The position numbers were made by a program, and so were the translations under genes. From contig JAEUNL010000053.1 of the NCBI GenBank assembly GCA_016791115.1, positions 1 to 64,000 of the forward strand: a stretch of DNA of 64,000 nucleotides, read 5' to 3'. Below are positions 50,559 through 59,650 of this stretch, piece after piece. The first letter of the stretch is position 1; each line of letters opens with the position of its first letter. This DNA is from Rhodocyclaceae bacterium (GTDB taxonomy: Bacteria > Pseudomonadota > Gammaproteobacteria > Burkholderiales > Rhodocyclaceae). The notes below the pieces were generated by a model that was not told the origin of the DNA, ran no database searches, and saw only the letters and a list, made by a program, of their open reading frames with translations.

Positions 50559-51992
50559 TCAGGCGCGGCGCCACTCGGTGACGCCGCCGGGCTTGTCCTC
50601 GAGGACGATGCCTGCAGACTTGAGTTCGTCGCGGATGCGATCGGATTCGGCGAAATTCTTCGCCTTCTTTGCCTCGAGACGCGCGGCGATCAGATCGGCG
50701 ATGGCTTCCGCCGACAGGGTGCTGGTCTGCATCTCAACGGATTGGCCGACGATCTGCCCCGGCATGGCCCGCCCGCGCCCTTGGAGAAATGCAGTCGGAT
50801 CGCCCTGAACCAGCCCAAGCACGCCTCCCAGTGCCTTCAACAATCCCGACACTTCAGCCGAACCGTTCCGGTTGGCCTCCGCCGCAAGATCGAACAGTAC
50901 GGCGATCGCATCCGGCGTCCCGAAGTCATCGTTCATCGCCTCTGCAAAATGCTTGGGCGCCGGCGCGTTCCAGTCGATCGCGACATCTGCCGGCGGCACG
51001 TTCTTGAGCGCGGTATAGAGCCGCGTCAGCGCGCTGCGCGCATCGTCCAGGTGCGCATCGCTGTAATTGAGCGGGCTACGGTAGTGCGCGCGCAGGATGA
51101 AGAAGCGCACCACCTCGGCGTCGTACTGCTTGAGCACATCGCGGATGGTGAAGAAGTTGCCCAGCGATTTCGACATCTTCTCGTTGTCGACACGCACGAA
51201 ACCGTTGTGCATCCAGTAATTCACGAAGCGGCCATGGTCATGGCCGCAGGCGCCTTCGGACTGCGCGATCTCGTTTTCGTGATGCGGAAACTGCAGATCC
51301 TGCCCGCCGCCATGGATGTCGAAATGTTCACCGAGCAACTGCGAGCTCATCGCCGAGCATTCGATGTGCCAGCCGGGGCGGCCCTCGCCCCACGGCGACG
51401 GCCATTTGGCTTCGGCCGGCTCCTCGGCCTTGGCGTGCTTCCAGAGAACGAAATCCAGCGGATCCTGCTTGTCCGAGGCGACCTCGACGCGCTCGCCGGC
51501 GCGCAGTTCGTCGAGAGACTTGCCCGAGAGCTTGCCGTAGCCGGGGAACTTGCGCACCGCATAGCAGACGTCGCGACTCGCCGCGACATAGGCCAGGCCC
51601 TTGTTCTCGAGGCGGCTGATCAGGCTCTGCATCGCCTCGACGTATTCGGTGGCGCGCGGCTCGTGGTCGGGCGGCAGCACACCAAGTGCGGCAGCGTCCT
51701 CGTTCATGAAGCCGATGTAGCGCCCGGTCAGCACATGAATCGACTCGCCATTTTCCTGCGCGCGGCGAATGATCTTGTCGTCGATGTCGGTAATGTTGCG
51801 AACGTAGGTCACGCGGTATTCGCTTGCCCGCAGCCAGCGCGCCACCATGTCGAACACCACCAGTACCCGTGCGTGGCCAAGATGGCAGTAGTCGTAAACC
51901 GTCATGCCGCAAACGTACATGCGGACATGCCCGGGTTCGATGGACGAAAAGACCTCTTTCTCGCGGGTCAGCGTGTTGTGGATTCTCAGCAT
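50559..51992 (-). CDS. cysS: Cysteinyl-tRNA synthetase
   Basis: It charges tRNA-Cys. It has 477 residues from [20 protein letters not shown] at 51992; an ATG at 52034 is open but not typical. The HIGH-type motif is [16 protein letters not shown] and the KMSKS motif [15 protein letters not shown]. Zinc ligands are the early Cys in YVCGMTVYD, then WHIECSAMS and the HHENE region. The C-terminal helical domain ends [16 protein letters not shown]. It is convergent with the SBP genes and divergent from the TPR gene. Confidence 0.97.
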   Translation of the reverse strand: MLRIHNTLTREKEVFSSIEPGHVRMYVCGMTVYDYCHLGHARVLVVFDMVARWLRASEYRVTYVRNITDIDDKIIRRAQENGESIHVLTGRYIGFMNEDAAALGVLPPDHEPRATEYVEAMQSLISRLENKGLAYVAASRDVCYAVRKFPGYGKLSGKSLDELRAGERVEVASDKQDPLDFVLWKHAKAEEPAEAKWPSPWGEGRPGWHIECSAMSSQLLGEHFDIHGGGQDLQFPHHENEIAQSEGACGHDHGRFVNYWMHNGFVRVDNEKMSKSLGNFFTIRDVLKQYDAEVVRFFILRAHYRSPLNYSDAHLDDARSALTRLYTALKNVPPADVAIDWNAPAPKHFAEAMNDDFGTPDAIAVLFDLAAEANRNGSAEVSGLLKALGGVLGLVQGDPTAFLQGRGRAMPGQIVGQSVEMQTSTLSAEAIADLIAARLEAKKAKNFAESDRIRDELKSAGIVLEDKPGGVTEWRRA

Positions 51993-52117
51993 GCGATCGG
52001 AATGGGGAAGGCTAAAGACGGTGTTCGGGGACAAACTGCAGGATTCGGGGGTTGCGTCAGAGAGAAAACGATTGATCCACCGCCCGTGGAAACATACTCA
52101 AGCAGCAGCCTTCTTGC

Positions 52118-52123
52118 TAGAAT
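52118..52123 (+). promoter_or_regulatory. Candidate -10 of the TPR/L,D-transpeptidase/ppi operon
   Basis: TAGAAT in the context TTGCTAGAATC, 45 bases before the proposed start of the TPR gene. No convincing -35 was found. Confidence 0.3.
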
Positions 52124-52167
52124 CTCCCGTTGAAATCGACACTAACTCATTCCCGGGCGACACTATT

Positions 52168-53298
52168 TTGGATCATACCAGATTGACTTTCGGCAGTTTC
52201 CGCCATGTCGCCGGCACGGCAGCCGCCATTGCTCTGGCATTGGGCCTCGCGTTGCCCGGGCCGGCGCACGCCGACAACCTGGCCGATGCGCAGGCTCTGC
52301 TGAAGCAGGGTCAGCTACAGGCTGCCCTCGAACGCGTTGACCAGATCCTGGCGACCAAGCCCAAGGATGCGCAGGCGCGCTTTCTGAAGGGGCTGGTTTT
52401 TACTGAGCTGAACCGCCCTGCCGATGCGATAGGCGTGTTCACCAAGCTCACCGAGGATTATCCGGAACTGCCGGAACCGTTCAACAATCTCGCCGTCATC
52501 TACGCGCAGCAAAAGCAGTACGACAAGGCCAAGGTGGCGCTGGAAATGGCAATCCGCACGCATCCGAGCTATGCCACGGCGCACGAGAATCTCGGCGACA
52601 TCTACGCCCGTCTCGCCAGTCAGGCCTACGACAAGGCACTGCAACTCGACTCGACCAACGCAACGGCACAGAACAAGCTCGCCATGATGCGCGACCTGAT
52701 GAGCCTCTCGGGACGCCCGGTGGGACGCCCGCCAGCGACGGCTGTTGCGGCTGCAACGCCGGCGCCGGCCCCCGTCGCATCGCCAGCCCCTGCGCCAGCC
52801 CCGGCTGCGCCAAACGCGAAGCCTGCGGCGGCGCCCGGCTCCGTGGTTCCCGCGCCGGTCGCCGTGCCGGCACCGACACCCGCTGCCAGACCGGCTGCAC
52901 CTGCGCCGGTTGCAGCCGCAAGCCCGGCACCGGCTGCCAAGCCCGCAGCCGAACCTGATGGCAGCGCGGACGTCGCGAAGGCGGTCGAACGCTGGGCAAG
53001 CGCCTGGTCGAACAAGGACGTCAAGGGCTATCTGTCGCAGTATGCGGCGGGCTTCCAGACACCCGGCGGCGCCCCGCGCGCGGCATGGGAGCAGGAACGC
53101 ACGCAGCGCATCACCAAGCCAGGCAAGATCGACGTCGACATCGCCGACCTCGACGTGAGCGTCGATGGCGACAAGGCCACGGCGAAGTTCCGCCAGCATT
53201 ACCGCTCGGCCAACCTGAACACTTCGTCCAACAAGACGTTGATCCTGGTTCGCAACGGAGGCAAGTGGCAGATCCAGCAGGAGCGTCTGGGCCGCTGA
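52168..53298 (+). CDS. TPR protein with Pro/Ala-rich linker and C-terminal NTF2-like domain
   Basis: A secreted or periplasmic protein of about 376 residues. The signal peptide (about 5-35, ending GPAHADN) is followed by TPR helices (about 36-175; ALERVDQILATKPKDAQARF, FNNLAVIYAQQKQYDKAKVA, ATAHENLGDIYARLA), a ~75-residue Pro/Ala-rich linker, and an NTF2-like domain (about 265-376) beginning VAKAVERWASAWSNKDVKGY. There is no suitable ATG outside cysS; TTG at 52168 (or 52183) gives a proper signal peptide. Its stop overlaps the L,D-transpeptidase start (TGATG), so the two are translationally coupled and may act together in the envelope. Confidence 0.75.
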   Translation: MDHTRLTFGSFRHVAGTAAAIALALGLALPGPAHADNLADAQALLKQGQLQAALERVDQILATKPKDAQARFLKGLVFTELNRPADAIGVFTKLTEDYPELPEPFNNLAVIYAQQKQYDKAKVALEMAIRTHPSYATAHENLGDIYARLASQAYDKALQLDSTNATAQNKLAMMRDLMSLSGRPVGRPPATAVAAATPAPAPVASPAPAPAPAAPNAKPAAAPGSVVPAPVAVPAPTPAARPAAPAPVAAASPAPAAKPAAEPDGSADVAKAVERWASAWSNKDVKGYLSQYAAGFQTPGGAPRAAWEQERTQRITKPGKIDVDIADLDVSVDGDKATAKFRQHYRSANLNTSSNKTLILVRNGGKWQIQQERLGR

Positions 53299-54509
53299 TG
53301 GGCGCACGGGTGAAAAAACTGGCACTGCGCGCGTCGCTGCTTGGCGCGCTCGGATTGATCGCGAGCCCGGTCTCGATCGCGGACCGTTTCACGCTGCCCG
53401 GCGCGCTCAATCCGCTGGCCCGGCCGGAGCCGATTCTGGCCCAGGTTTTCGGCGATATCGAGGTGTTGCGCATCGACCGGGCGCTCGACCGGCTCGATGC
53501 GATGCTGCAGTCCTTCCCGAATTTCCGCCTCGGCCACCTGATCAAGGGCGACCTGCTGCTGGCGCGCGGACGGCCGCTCGCCACCTTCGGCAACGCCGAC
53601 TACGCGCCGCCGGATCGCGTCGCGGAACTGCGCGACGAGGCGATCGCACGCGTCAAGGCCTACCGCGACAAGCCGCCCGCCAACAGCCTGCCGCGCGCGC
53701 TGGTGCAGTTGCAGCCGGCACAGAAGCACGCGCTGGTGGTCGATACGCTGCGCTCGCGGCTCTACGTGTTCGAGAACGACCACGGCCGGCCGCGCTACGT
53801 GTCGGACTACTACATCACCCAGGGCAAGGCCGGCGCCGAGAAGATGCAGCGCGGCGACCGCAAGACACCGGTCGGCGTCTACTTCGTCACCGACAGTCTG
53901 CCGCGCGAGAAGCTGGGCGATTTCTACGGCAGCGGCGCTTTCCCGATCAATTATCCGAACGAATGGGACCGCCGCCTCGGCCGCAACGGCTACGGCATCT
54001 GGCTGCACGGCACGCCGAGCGACACCTTCTCGCGGCCACCGCGCGCCTCGGACGGCTGCGTCGTGCTGTCGAACCCCGACCTCGACGAAATCGCGCAGCG
54101 GCTGCAGATCGGCGTCACGCCGGTGATCATCGGCAACGGCATCGAATGGACCAGTGCCGGCGACTGGGAGGCCGAACGCCGGCAACTTTCGCAGCAGTTC
54201 GAATCCTGGCAGCTCGACCGCGACAGCGGCATGGCCGATCGCCTGCTGTCCCACTATTCGCCGCGCTATGCCGGCGAAAAGGCAAACTTCGCGCAGTTGT
54301 CGCGGAGCCTGCGCGATGCAGCGCAGCGCACGCAGGCGCCGGTGCGCAATGTCGCGATATTCCGCGACCCGGGCAAGGACCAGATGGCCGTCGTCACGTT
54401 CGAGGAAGACGGACGCAACAGCAAGGGACGTCCGACCGTCGTCACCAAGCGGCAGTACTGGATCGTCGAAGACGGCCGCTGGAAGATCATCCACGAAGGC
54501 CAGGCCTGA
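53298..54509 (+). CDS. L,D-transpeptidase (YkuD family) with C-terminal NTF2-like domain
   Basis: An envelope enzyme of 403 residues. The N-terminal segment (about 8-28) looks like a signal peptide or anchor. The YkuD catalytic domain spans about 144-280, with His238 in IWLHGTPSD and the catalytic Cys254 in RASDGCVVLSNPDL. Residues about 292-403 form an NTF2-like domain (FESWQLDRDSGMADRLLSHY ... YWIVEDGRWKIIHEG), resembling the end of the preceding TPR protein. It likely cross-links peptidoglycan or attaches a protein to it; which one is unknown. Confidence 0.88.
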   Translation: MGARVKKLALRASLLGALGLIASPVSIADRFTLPGALNPLARPEPILAQVFGDIEVLRIDRALDRLDAMLQSFPNFRLGHLIKGDLLLARGRPLATFGNADYAPPDRVAELRDEAIARVKAYRDKPPANSLPRALVQLQPAQKHALVVDTLRSRLYVFENDHGRPRYVSDYYITQGKAGAEKMQRGDRKTPVGVYFVTDSLPREKLGDFYGSGAFPINYPNEWDRRLGRNGYGIWLHGTPSDTFSRPPRASDGCVVLSNPDLDEIAQRLQIGVTPVIIGNGIEWTSAGDWEAERRQLSQQFESWQLDRDSGMADRLLSHYSPRYAGEKANFAQLSRSLRDAAQRTQAPVRNVAIFRDPGKDQMAVVTFEEDGRNSKGRPTVVTKRQYWIVEDGRWKIIHEGQA

Positions 54510-54588
54510 GCCGCGCACGAGCAATGCGCGCGGTTTCGCGCCGGACGGCCTTCAACCACCGCTTTCACTCACCAGCAGGAAGACACGC

Positions 54589-55161
54589 ATGAAGCAACTC
54601 GTCGCCGCCATCGCATTCGCACTCACATCGGCCATGGCATGGGCAGCACACCCGACGGTCGAAATGAAGACCAGCCTCGGCACCATCGTCATCGAACTCT
54701 ACGAAGACAAGGCGCCGAAGACCGTCGAGAACTTCGTGCAATACGTGCAGGAAGGCTTCTTCAACGGTACGGTGTTCCATCGCGTCGTACCCGGTTTTGT
54801 CGTGCAGGGCGGCGGCTTCGACAAGTCCGACAACCAGAAGCCGACTCGCGCCCCGATCACCAACGAAGCCGCCAATGGCCTCAAGAACGCGCGCGGCACG
54901 CTGTCGATGGCGCGCACCATGGACCCGAATTCGGCAACTTCGCAGTTCTTCATCAATGTGGTCGACAACGCCATGCTCGACTTCCGCGACCCGAGCCCGC
55001 GCGGTATCGGTTACGCCGTGTTCGGCAAGGTCGTCAGCGGCATGGAAGTGGTCGACAAGATGACCACCATCGAGCGCCGGCCCAAACCCTACGCGCCGGA
55101 TGGTTCTCCGGTCACGCCGATCGTCATCGAATCGGCCAAGCTCCTGCCCGCAGCCAAGTAA
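54589..55161 (+). CDS. ppiA: Periplasmic peptidyl-prolyl cis-trans isomerase (cyclophilin)
   Basis: A cyclophilin of 190 residues with an N-terminal signal peptide (LVAAIAFALTSAMAWAA), so it acts in the periplasm. The cyclophilin core includes VFHRVVPGFVVQGGGF (catalytic Arg and Phe region), SMARTMDPNSATSQFFINV and GYAVFGKVVSGMEVVDKM. It sits 18 bases before its cytoplasmic paralogue ppiB, and downstream of the L,D-transpeptidase. Confidence 0.95.
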   Translation: MKQLVAAIAFALTSAMAWAAHPTVEMKTSLGTIVIELYEDKAPKTVENFVQYVQEGFFNGTVFHRVVPGFVVQGGGFDKSDNQKPTRAPITNEAANGLKNARGTLSMARTMDPNSATSQFFINVVDNAMLDFRDPSPRGIGYAVFGKVVSGMEVVDKMTTIERRPKPYAPDGSPVTPIVIESAKLLPAAK

Positions 55162-55179
55162 CCCAACGAGAGATATCGA

Positions 55180-55671
55180 ATGATCAACCTGCACACCAAT
55201 CACGGCACCATCTCGCTCGAACTCGATGCCGAGAAGGCACCCGCCACCGTAGCGAACTTCCTCGAATACGTGCGTGCCGGCCATTACGACAACACCGTGT
55301 TCCATCGGGTGATCGACGGTTTCATGATCCAGGGCGGCGGCTTCGAACCCGGCATGAAACAGAAGCCGACGCGCGACCCGGTGAAGAACGAGGCCGACAA
55401 CGGCCTGAAGAACGACACAGGCACCGTCGCGATGGCGCGCACGCAGGATCCGCACTCGGCCAGCGCGCAGTTCTTCATCAACGTGGCGAACAACGACTTC
55501 CTCAACTTCCGCGCGCCGACCACGCAGGGCTGGGGTTACTGCGTGTTCGGCCGCGTCGTCGCCGGCCAGGACGTGGTCGACAAGATCAAGGGTGTGAAGA
55601 CCGGCTCGAAGGGCTTCCATCAGGACGTGCCGCTCGATGACGTGGTAATCACGCGCGCCGAGGAAGTCTGA
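55180..55671 (+). CDS. ppiB: Cytoplasmic peptidyl-prolyl cis-trans isomerase (cyclophilin)
   Basis: A 163-residue cyclophilin without a signal peptide. Core motifs are [36 protein letters not shown] and [19 protein letters not shown]. It follows ppiA with AACGAGAG upstream of its ATG and leads into lpxH; ppiA-ppiB-lpxH is a familiar betaproteobacterial order. Confidence 0.96.
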   Translation: MINLHTNHGTISLELDAEKAPATVANFLEYVRAGHYDNTVFHRVIDGFMIQGGGFEPGMKQKPTRDPVKNEADNGLKNDTGTVAMARTQDPHSASAQFFINVANNDFLNFRAPTTQGWGYCVFGRVVAGQDVVDKIKGVKTGSKGFHQDVPLDDVVITRAEEV

Positions 55672-55744
55672 GGCAACACACCCGTAGCATTCGCGGGCGG
55701 CGCGCCGCATACGTGCCGCCCCGCCGACACTGTCCCTCGCCGAC

Positions 55745-56473
55745 GTGACCACGCTGTTTCTTTCCGACCTCCATCTCGCCGATGCACAACCGGGCATCAC
55801 GCGCCGGTTCCTCGACTTCCTGCGCTGCCCTGCGCGCGAGGCACAGGCGATCTACATTCTCGGCGATCTGTTCGAATACTGGGCGGGCGACGACGACCTC
55901 GACGACGCGCTCAACCGCGAGGTCGCCACGGCGCTGCGCGAAGTCACCGACCGAGGCGTGAAGGTGGCGTTCATTGCCGGCAATCGCGACTTCCTGGTCG
56001 GCACCGATTTCGCACAGCGCAGTGGCGTGACGCTGCTGGACGAATCGGTGGTCGTCAATGTCGAGGGCACGCCCACCCTGTTGATGCATGGCGACACGCT
56101 ATGCACCGACGACGTCGCCTACATGCAGTTCCGAAACATGGTGCGCAAGCCGGCGTACATCGCGCAGTTCCTGTCGCAGCCGCTCGCGGAGCGCAAGGCA
56201 CAGATCGCCGCGATCCGCGCGCGCAGCGAAGCCGACAAGCAGGCCAAGGCTGCCGCGATCATGGACGTCAATCAGGCGGCAGTGGAGGCCGCGTTTCGCG
56301 CACATGGCGTGAGCACGATGATCCACGGCCATACGCACCGGCCGGCCGACCATGAGCACCAGGTCGACGGCGCGCCCTGCACGCGCATCGTGTTGTGCGA
56401 CTGGCAAGCGTCGCGCGGTGAGTATCTGCGCTGCGAACCTGGCAGCCGCACGCGCATCGCGCTTGGCGGCTGA
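55745..56473 (+). CDS. lpxH: UDP-2,3-diacylglucosamine diphosphatase
   Basis: It hydrolyses UDP-2,3-diacylglucosamine to lipid X in lipid A synthesis. It has 242 residues from a GTG start at 55745. Metallophosphatase motifs are LFLSDLHLADAQPG (5-18), LGDLFEYWAGDD, IAGNRDFLVG, LLMHGDTLCTDD and IHGHTHRPADHEH, giving the usual two-metal site. It is the last gene of the plus-strand block and converges on metZ. Confidence 0.95.
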   Translation: MTTLFLSDLHLADAQPGITRRFLDFLRCPAREAQAIYILGDLFEYWAGDDDLDDALNREVATALREVTDRGVKVAFIAGNRDFLVGTDFAQRSGVTLLDESVVVNVEGTPTLLMHGDTLCTDDVAYMQFRNMVRKPAYIAQFLSQPLAERKAQIAAIRARSEADKQAKAAAIMDVNQAAVEAAFRAHGVSTMIHGHTHRPADHEHQVDGAPCTRIVLCDWQASRGEYLRCEPGSRTRIALGG

Positions 56474-56492
56474 CACTTCGCCGACCCACCTG

Positions 56493-56502
56493 CCTGGAAG
56501 GC
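56493..56502 (+). repeat. Dispersed intergenic repeat, partial copy after lpxH
   Basis: CCTGGAAGGC, the first 10 bases of the 15-mer, 20 bases after lpxH, inside the loop of a small dyad ACCTGC ... GCAGGT. A more divergent inverted form (CGCCCTCCAGGG) lies at 56593-56604. The rest of the 139-base gap has no gene. Confidence 0.35.
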
Positions 56503-56612
56503 AAGCAGGTCGGGCATCTTCAGGCAAACTGCCCCAGGTTCCACGTGGTGATTGCCTCCCGGGCATGGCACCTCGGAAATTGCCTATACACGCGCCCTCC
56601 AGGGCAGCCTGA

Positions 56613-57782
56613 TCAGCCCCCCAGGCCGCGCTGAAGGTCGGCCTTCAGGTCCTCGACCGACTCCAGTCCGACCGCGATGCGCAGCAGCCCTTCGGTAATG
56701 CCGGAAGCCGCACGGGCCTCGGCGCTGATGCGCCCGTGCGTCGTGCTGGCCGGGTGGGTGATCGTCGTCTTGGTGTCACCGAGATTGGCGGTGATCGAGA
56801 TCACCTTCGTGCTGTCGACCACACGCCAGGCCGCGTCGCGCCCGCCCTTGACCTCGAAGCTGACGATCGCGCCGCCACTCTTCTGCTGGCGCATCGCCAG
56901 CGCATGTTGCGGATGCGATTCCAGCCCGGGGTAATGCACGCGCGCAACCTGCGGCTGCGCCTCGAGCCAGCGCGCGAGTTCCAGCGCGGCGGCCGATTGC
57001 GCATCCATGCGGATGCGCAGCGTCTCGACCCCCTTGAGGATGACCCACGCATTGAAGGGCGACAGCGTCGGGCCTGCGGTACGCAGGTACTTGAACACCT
57101 CGTCCATCAGCGCATCGTTGCCGACCACCGCGCCGCCGAGCACGCGGCCCTGGCCGTCGAGATACTTGGTCGCGGAGTGGATGACGATATCGGCACCGAG
57201 TTCCAGCGGTTTCTGCAGCGCCGGCGTGCAGAAGCAGTTGTCGACCACCAGCAGCACGCCGGCATCCTTCGCAATCTGCGCGAGTCCGGCGATGTCGACG
57301 ATTTCGGTCAGCGGATTCGACGGCGTTTCGACGAATATCAGCTTCGTCTTCGGCGTCAGCGAGGCGCGGTAGGCGTCGAGGTTCGTCGCGTCCACGAAGG
57401 TGGTCGCCACCGCGAACTTGCCGATGATGTTCGAGAACAACTGCTGGGTCGCGCCGAAGATGCTGCGCGAGGCGACGATGTGATCGCCCGCCTGCATCAA
57501 CGCCATCACCGTGGCGAGGATCGCCGACATGCCGGACGCGGTGGCCACGCAGCGCTCGCCGCCCTCAAGTGCGGCAAGGCGCTCCTGCAGCATGTTCACC
57601 GTCGGGTTGGTGAAGCGTGCGTAGACCATTCCCGGCGCCTCGCCCGAGAAGCGCGCTGCCGCCTGCGCGGCATTCTCGAAAACAAAGCTCGAGCTGAGGT
57701 AGATCGCCTCACCGTGTTCGCCGAACTGGCTGCGCACCTGGCCGGCACGCACCGCGAGGGTGTCGAAATCGAAATCGGACAT
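56613..57782 (-). CDS. metZ: O-succinylhomoserine sulfhydrylase
   Basis: A PLP enzyme that makes homocysteine from O-succinylhomoserine and sulfide in methionine synthesis. It has 389 residues from MSDFDFDTLAVRAGQVRSQF at 57782; the open frame extends to 58043 without family likeness. The PLP Lys lies in DIVIHSATKYLDGQGRV, and YARFTNPTVNMLQERLAALE is typical of the Cys/Met family. A GGGAG ribosome site abuts a hairpin. It normally follows purF; here the intron separates them. Confidence 0.93.
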   Translation of the reverse strand: MSDFDFDTLAVRAGQVRSQFGEHGEAIYLSSSFVFENAAQAAARFSGEAPGMVYARFTNPTVNMLQERLAALEGGERCVATASGMSAILATVMALMQAGDHIVASRSIFGATQQLFSNIIGKFAVATTFVDATNLDAYRASLTPKTKLIFVETPSNPLTEIVDIAGLAQIAKDAGVLLVVDNCFCTPALQKPLELGADIVIHSATKYLDGQGRVLGGAVVGNDALMDEVFKYLRTAGPTLSPFNAWVILKGVETLRIRMDAQSAAALELARWLEAQPQVARVHYPGLESHPQHALAMRQQKSGGAIVSFEVKGGRDAAWRVVDSTKVISITANLGDTKTTITHPASTTHGRISAEARAASGITEGLLRIAVGLESVEDLKADLQRGLGG

Positions 57783-57794
57783 CGTCGTGCTCCC

Positions 57795-57814
57795 GCCCCG
57801 CACGCCTGCGGGGC
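57795..57814 (-). other. Hairpin next to the metZ ribosome-binding site
   Basis: GCCCCGC and GCGGGGC pair around a 6-base loop directly 5' of the metZ GGGAG. It could limit access of ribosomes to metZ or simply space the terminator from the gene. Confidence 0.4.
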
Positions 57815-57815
57815 A

Positions 57816-57855
57816 CAAAACAAAAACCCGTCCAGCTAAAAAGCTGAAACGGGTT
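57816..57855 (-). terminator. Intrinsic terminator (purF terminator or metZ attenuator)
   Basis: Minus strand: AACCCGT pairs with ACGGGTT, with an inner stem CAGCT/AGCTG, then TTTTTGTTTTG. It lies 11 bases beyond the intron's 3' end. With the intron removed it would stand about 50 bases after the purF stop, a normal distance for a purF terminator, but it is also in the metZ leader. Confidence 0.8.
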
Positions 57856-57907
57856 CGTTTCGCTTTGTCGGGTAAGGATGACGCATTGCTGCGCCACCCT
57901 CCCCTAA

Positions 57908-57941
57908 GAACCGGGCGTGCGAGTTTCCCCGCACCCGGCTC
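57908..57941 (-). ncRNA. Group II intron domain V
   Basis: A 34-base hairpin beginning GAGCCGGGTGCG and ending CGCACGCCCGGTTC with a GAAA-type terminal loop region, matching the near-invariant catalytic domain V. It lies 20 bases after the RT stop codon, as expected. Confidence 0.88.
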
Positions 57942-57961
57942 AAGCGTCCCAAAGCCTCCCA

Positions 57962-59650
57962 CTAAAGGGAGCCGGCTTCCAACTTCCAACCGTTCGCATG
58001 CAACTGCCGGTGGCAATTCGGATGTAACAGCGCCAGATTGCACTGTGCGTCGCTGCCGCCTTGCTCACGCGGGACCCGGTGATGGACATGCCATCCAGTT
58101 TCCGTTGTGATCGGCTCGCCACAGACCTCACAGCGCTTGTCCTGACGCCACCAGAGGTTCAGCAGTTTCCGCCTGCCCGCCACAGATCCTTGCATCTTCA
58201 GACCAAGACGGTCTTCGAAGTAAGTTTCCCATTGCGGGTCAAACGGATTCGCCTCACCCTTAATCTTTGTGTATCGGCGGATCTTCGTATCACTGGCTTG
58301 CACCAGCGACCGGAATTTCCGTCCTCCGTCCGAATCGGTGGTCCGGGAAGCAAACACCCAATTTCGGGCGCCAATTCTCCCAAAATATTTCACTTTGGTC
58401 CAACCAGCGCTTTTGTTCGGGTGCCGTCGCCTAGCCCACTGCCAGGTCTTCTGCCACAACCAAGCGTCGATCGCGGCGAATGTTTTGGAGGCATTCACCG
58501 TGCGGTGATAGTTGGCCCACCCGCGAACTACCGGGTTGAGCTTCAGAATCAGCGTCTCCTGCTTCGCGGTTCTCTGCTCAGCGAAGATCGACTTCACTTT
58601 GGTCTTGAAGGCTTGGACGTTCTTCTTGGACGGCGTGATGATGATTGCCATCCTGAACTTCCGCACCGTCTGACCCAGAAAGTCGAACCCTTCTGCGACA
58701 TGCGTGATCCGGGTCTTCTCTTGCGAGAGCTCCAGACCCCGAGTGGCGAGAAACGCTGCCACCATCGGTTTGACCTCGTTTTCCAGCAACTCTTTCGAGC
58801 TGCCGGTGATGATGAAGTCGTCCGCATAGCGCACCAGATTGACCTTGTTCTTTCCGGACCTGCGATTGCCCTTCGACCCGAACCGGGCCTCCAGTTCCGC
58901 TTCCAGCCCGTCCAAGGCCCAATTGGCCAACGTCGGCGAGATGATGCCCCCTTGCGGGGTGCCCGCCTCGGTCGGGAAGAGCCGTCCCATTTCGACATAC
59001 CCGGCCTTCAGCCACTTGCGCAGGATCTCCCGGTCCATGGGGACGTTCGAGACCAGCCAGTCATGACTGATGTGGTCGAAGCAGCCTTTGATATCCCCCT
59101 CGAGCACCCACTGCGCCTTGTCGCGACCGCTCAGCACCGTGTGGCACTGTTGGATCGCATCGGCCGTGGAGCGCTCGGGCCGAAACCCGTAGGAGTTCCG
59201 ATCCGCGCACGTTTCCGATACGGGCGACAAGGCGAGCAGATGTAGCGCCTGCATCGCCCGGTCGCGCAGCGTCGGGATGCCCAAGGCGCGCGTCTTGCCG
59301 TTTGCTTTCGGGATATGCACCCGTCTCAGTGGCAGCGACCGATAGCCGCGCCGTCCGAGTGTTTCGATGGCTTGACGCTTCGCCTCCGGGACGGACCATA
59401 TTGCGCGATCCACGCCCGGCGTGTGCTTACCTTGGTTTTCGGTCACCCGTTTCACGGCGAGTGCTTTGCCGCTGAACGAGCGGGTCAGGGCGCGTTGCAG
59501 GGCTTTCACCCTGCGCCAATCCCCGACCTGGGTTGCCTTCACGATACGCGCCTGCAGCCGTCTCACGGTTCCATGGATTCTGGACCAGTCGAGCTGGTGC
59601 CAGCCCAGTTGGGCCGCAGAGGCCGCAGACGCGGTCGATTGCGTACTCAC
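57962..59650 (-). CDS. ltrA: Group II intron reverse transcriptase/maturase with HNH endonuclease
   Basis: The intron-encoded protein of 562 residues. The start is GTG at 59650, with GGAGG 7 bases upstream; the open frame beyond it is intron RNA. RT motifs are IPTLRDRAMQALHLLAL (about 125), VLEGDIKGCFDHISHDW (182-198), TPQGGIISPTLANWALD (231-247) and YADD (275-278). The maturase X domain is about 350-440 (LNPVVRGWANYHRTVN). The C-terminal HNH domain runs from about 506 with CEVCG, HVHHRVPREQGG and LLHPNCHRQLH. All catalytic residues look intact, so splicing and homing are plausible. Confidence 0.95.
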   Translation of the reverse strand: MSTQSTASAASAAQLGWHQLDWSRIHGTVRRLQARIVKATQVGDWRRVKALQRALTRSFSGKALAVKRVTENQGKHTPGVDRAIWSVPEAKRQAIETLGRRGYRSLPLRRVHIPKANGKTRALGIPTLRDRAMQALHLLALSPVSETCADRNSYGFRPERSTADAIQQCHTVLSGRDKAQWVLEGDIKGCFDHISHDWLVSNVPMDREILRKWLKAGYVEMGRLFPTEAGTPQGGIISPTLANWALDGLEAELEARFGSKGNRRSGKNKVNLVRYADDFIITGSSKELLENEVKPMVAAFLATRGLELSQEKTRITHVAEGFDFLGQTVRKFRMAIIITPSKKNVQAFKTKVKSIFAEQRTAKQETLILKLNPVVRGWANYHRTVNASKTFAAIDAWLWQKTWQWARRRHPNKSAGWTKVKYFGRIGARNWVFASRTTDSDGGRKFRSLVQASDTKIRRYTKIKGEANPFDPQWETYFEDRLGLKMQGSVAGRRKLLNLWWRQDKRCEVCGEPITTETGWHVHHRVPREQGGSDAQCNLALLHPNCHRQLHANGWKLEAGSL

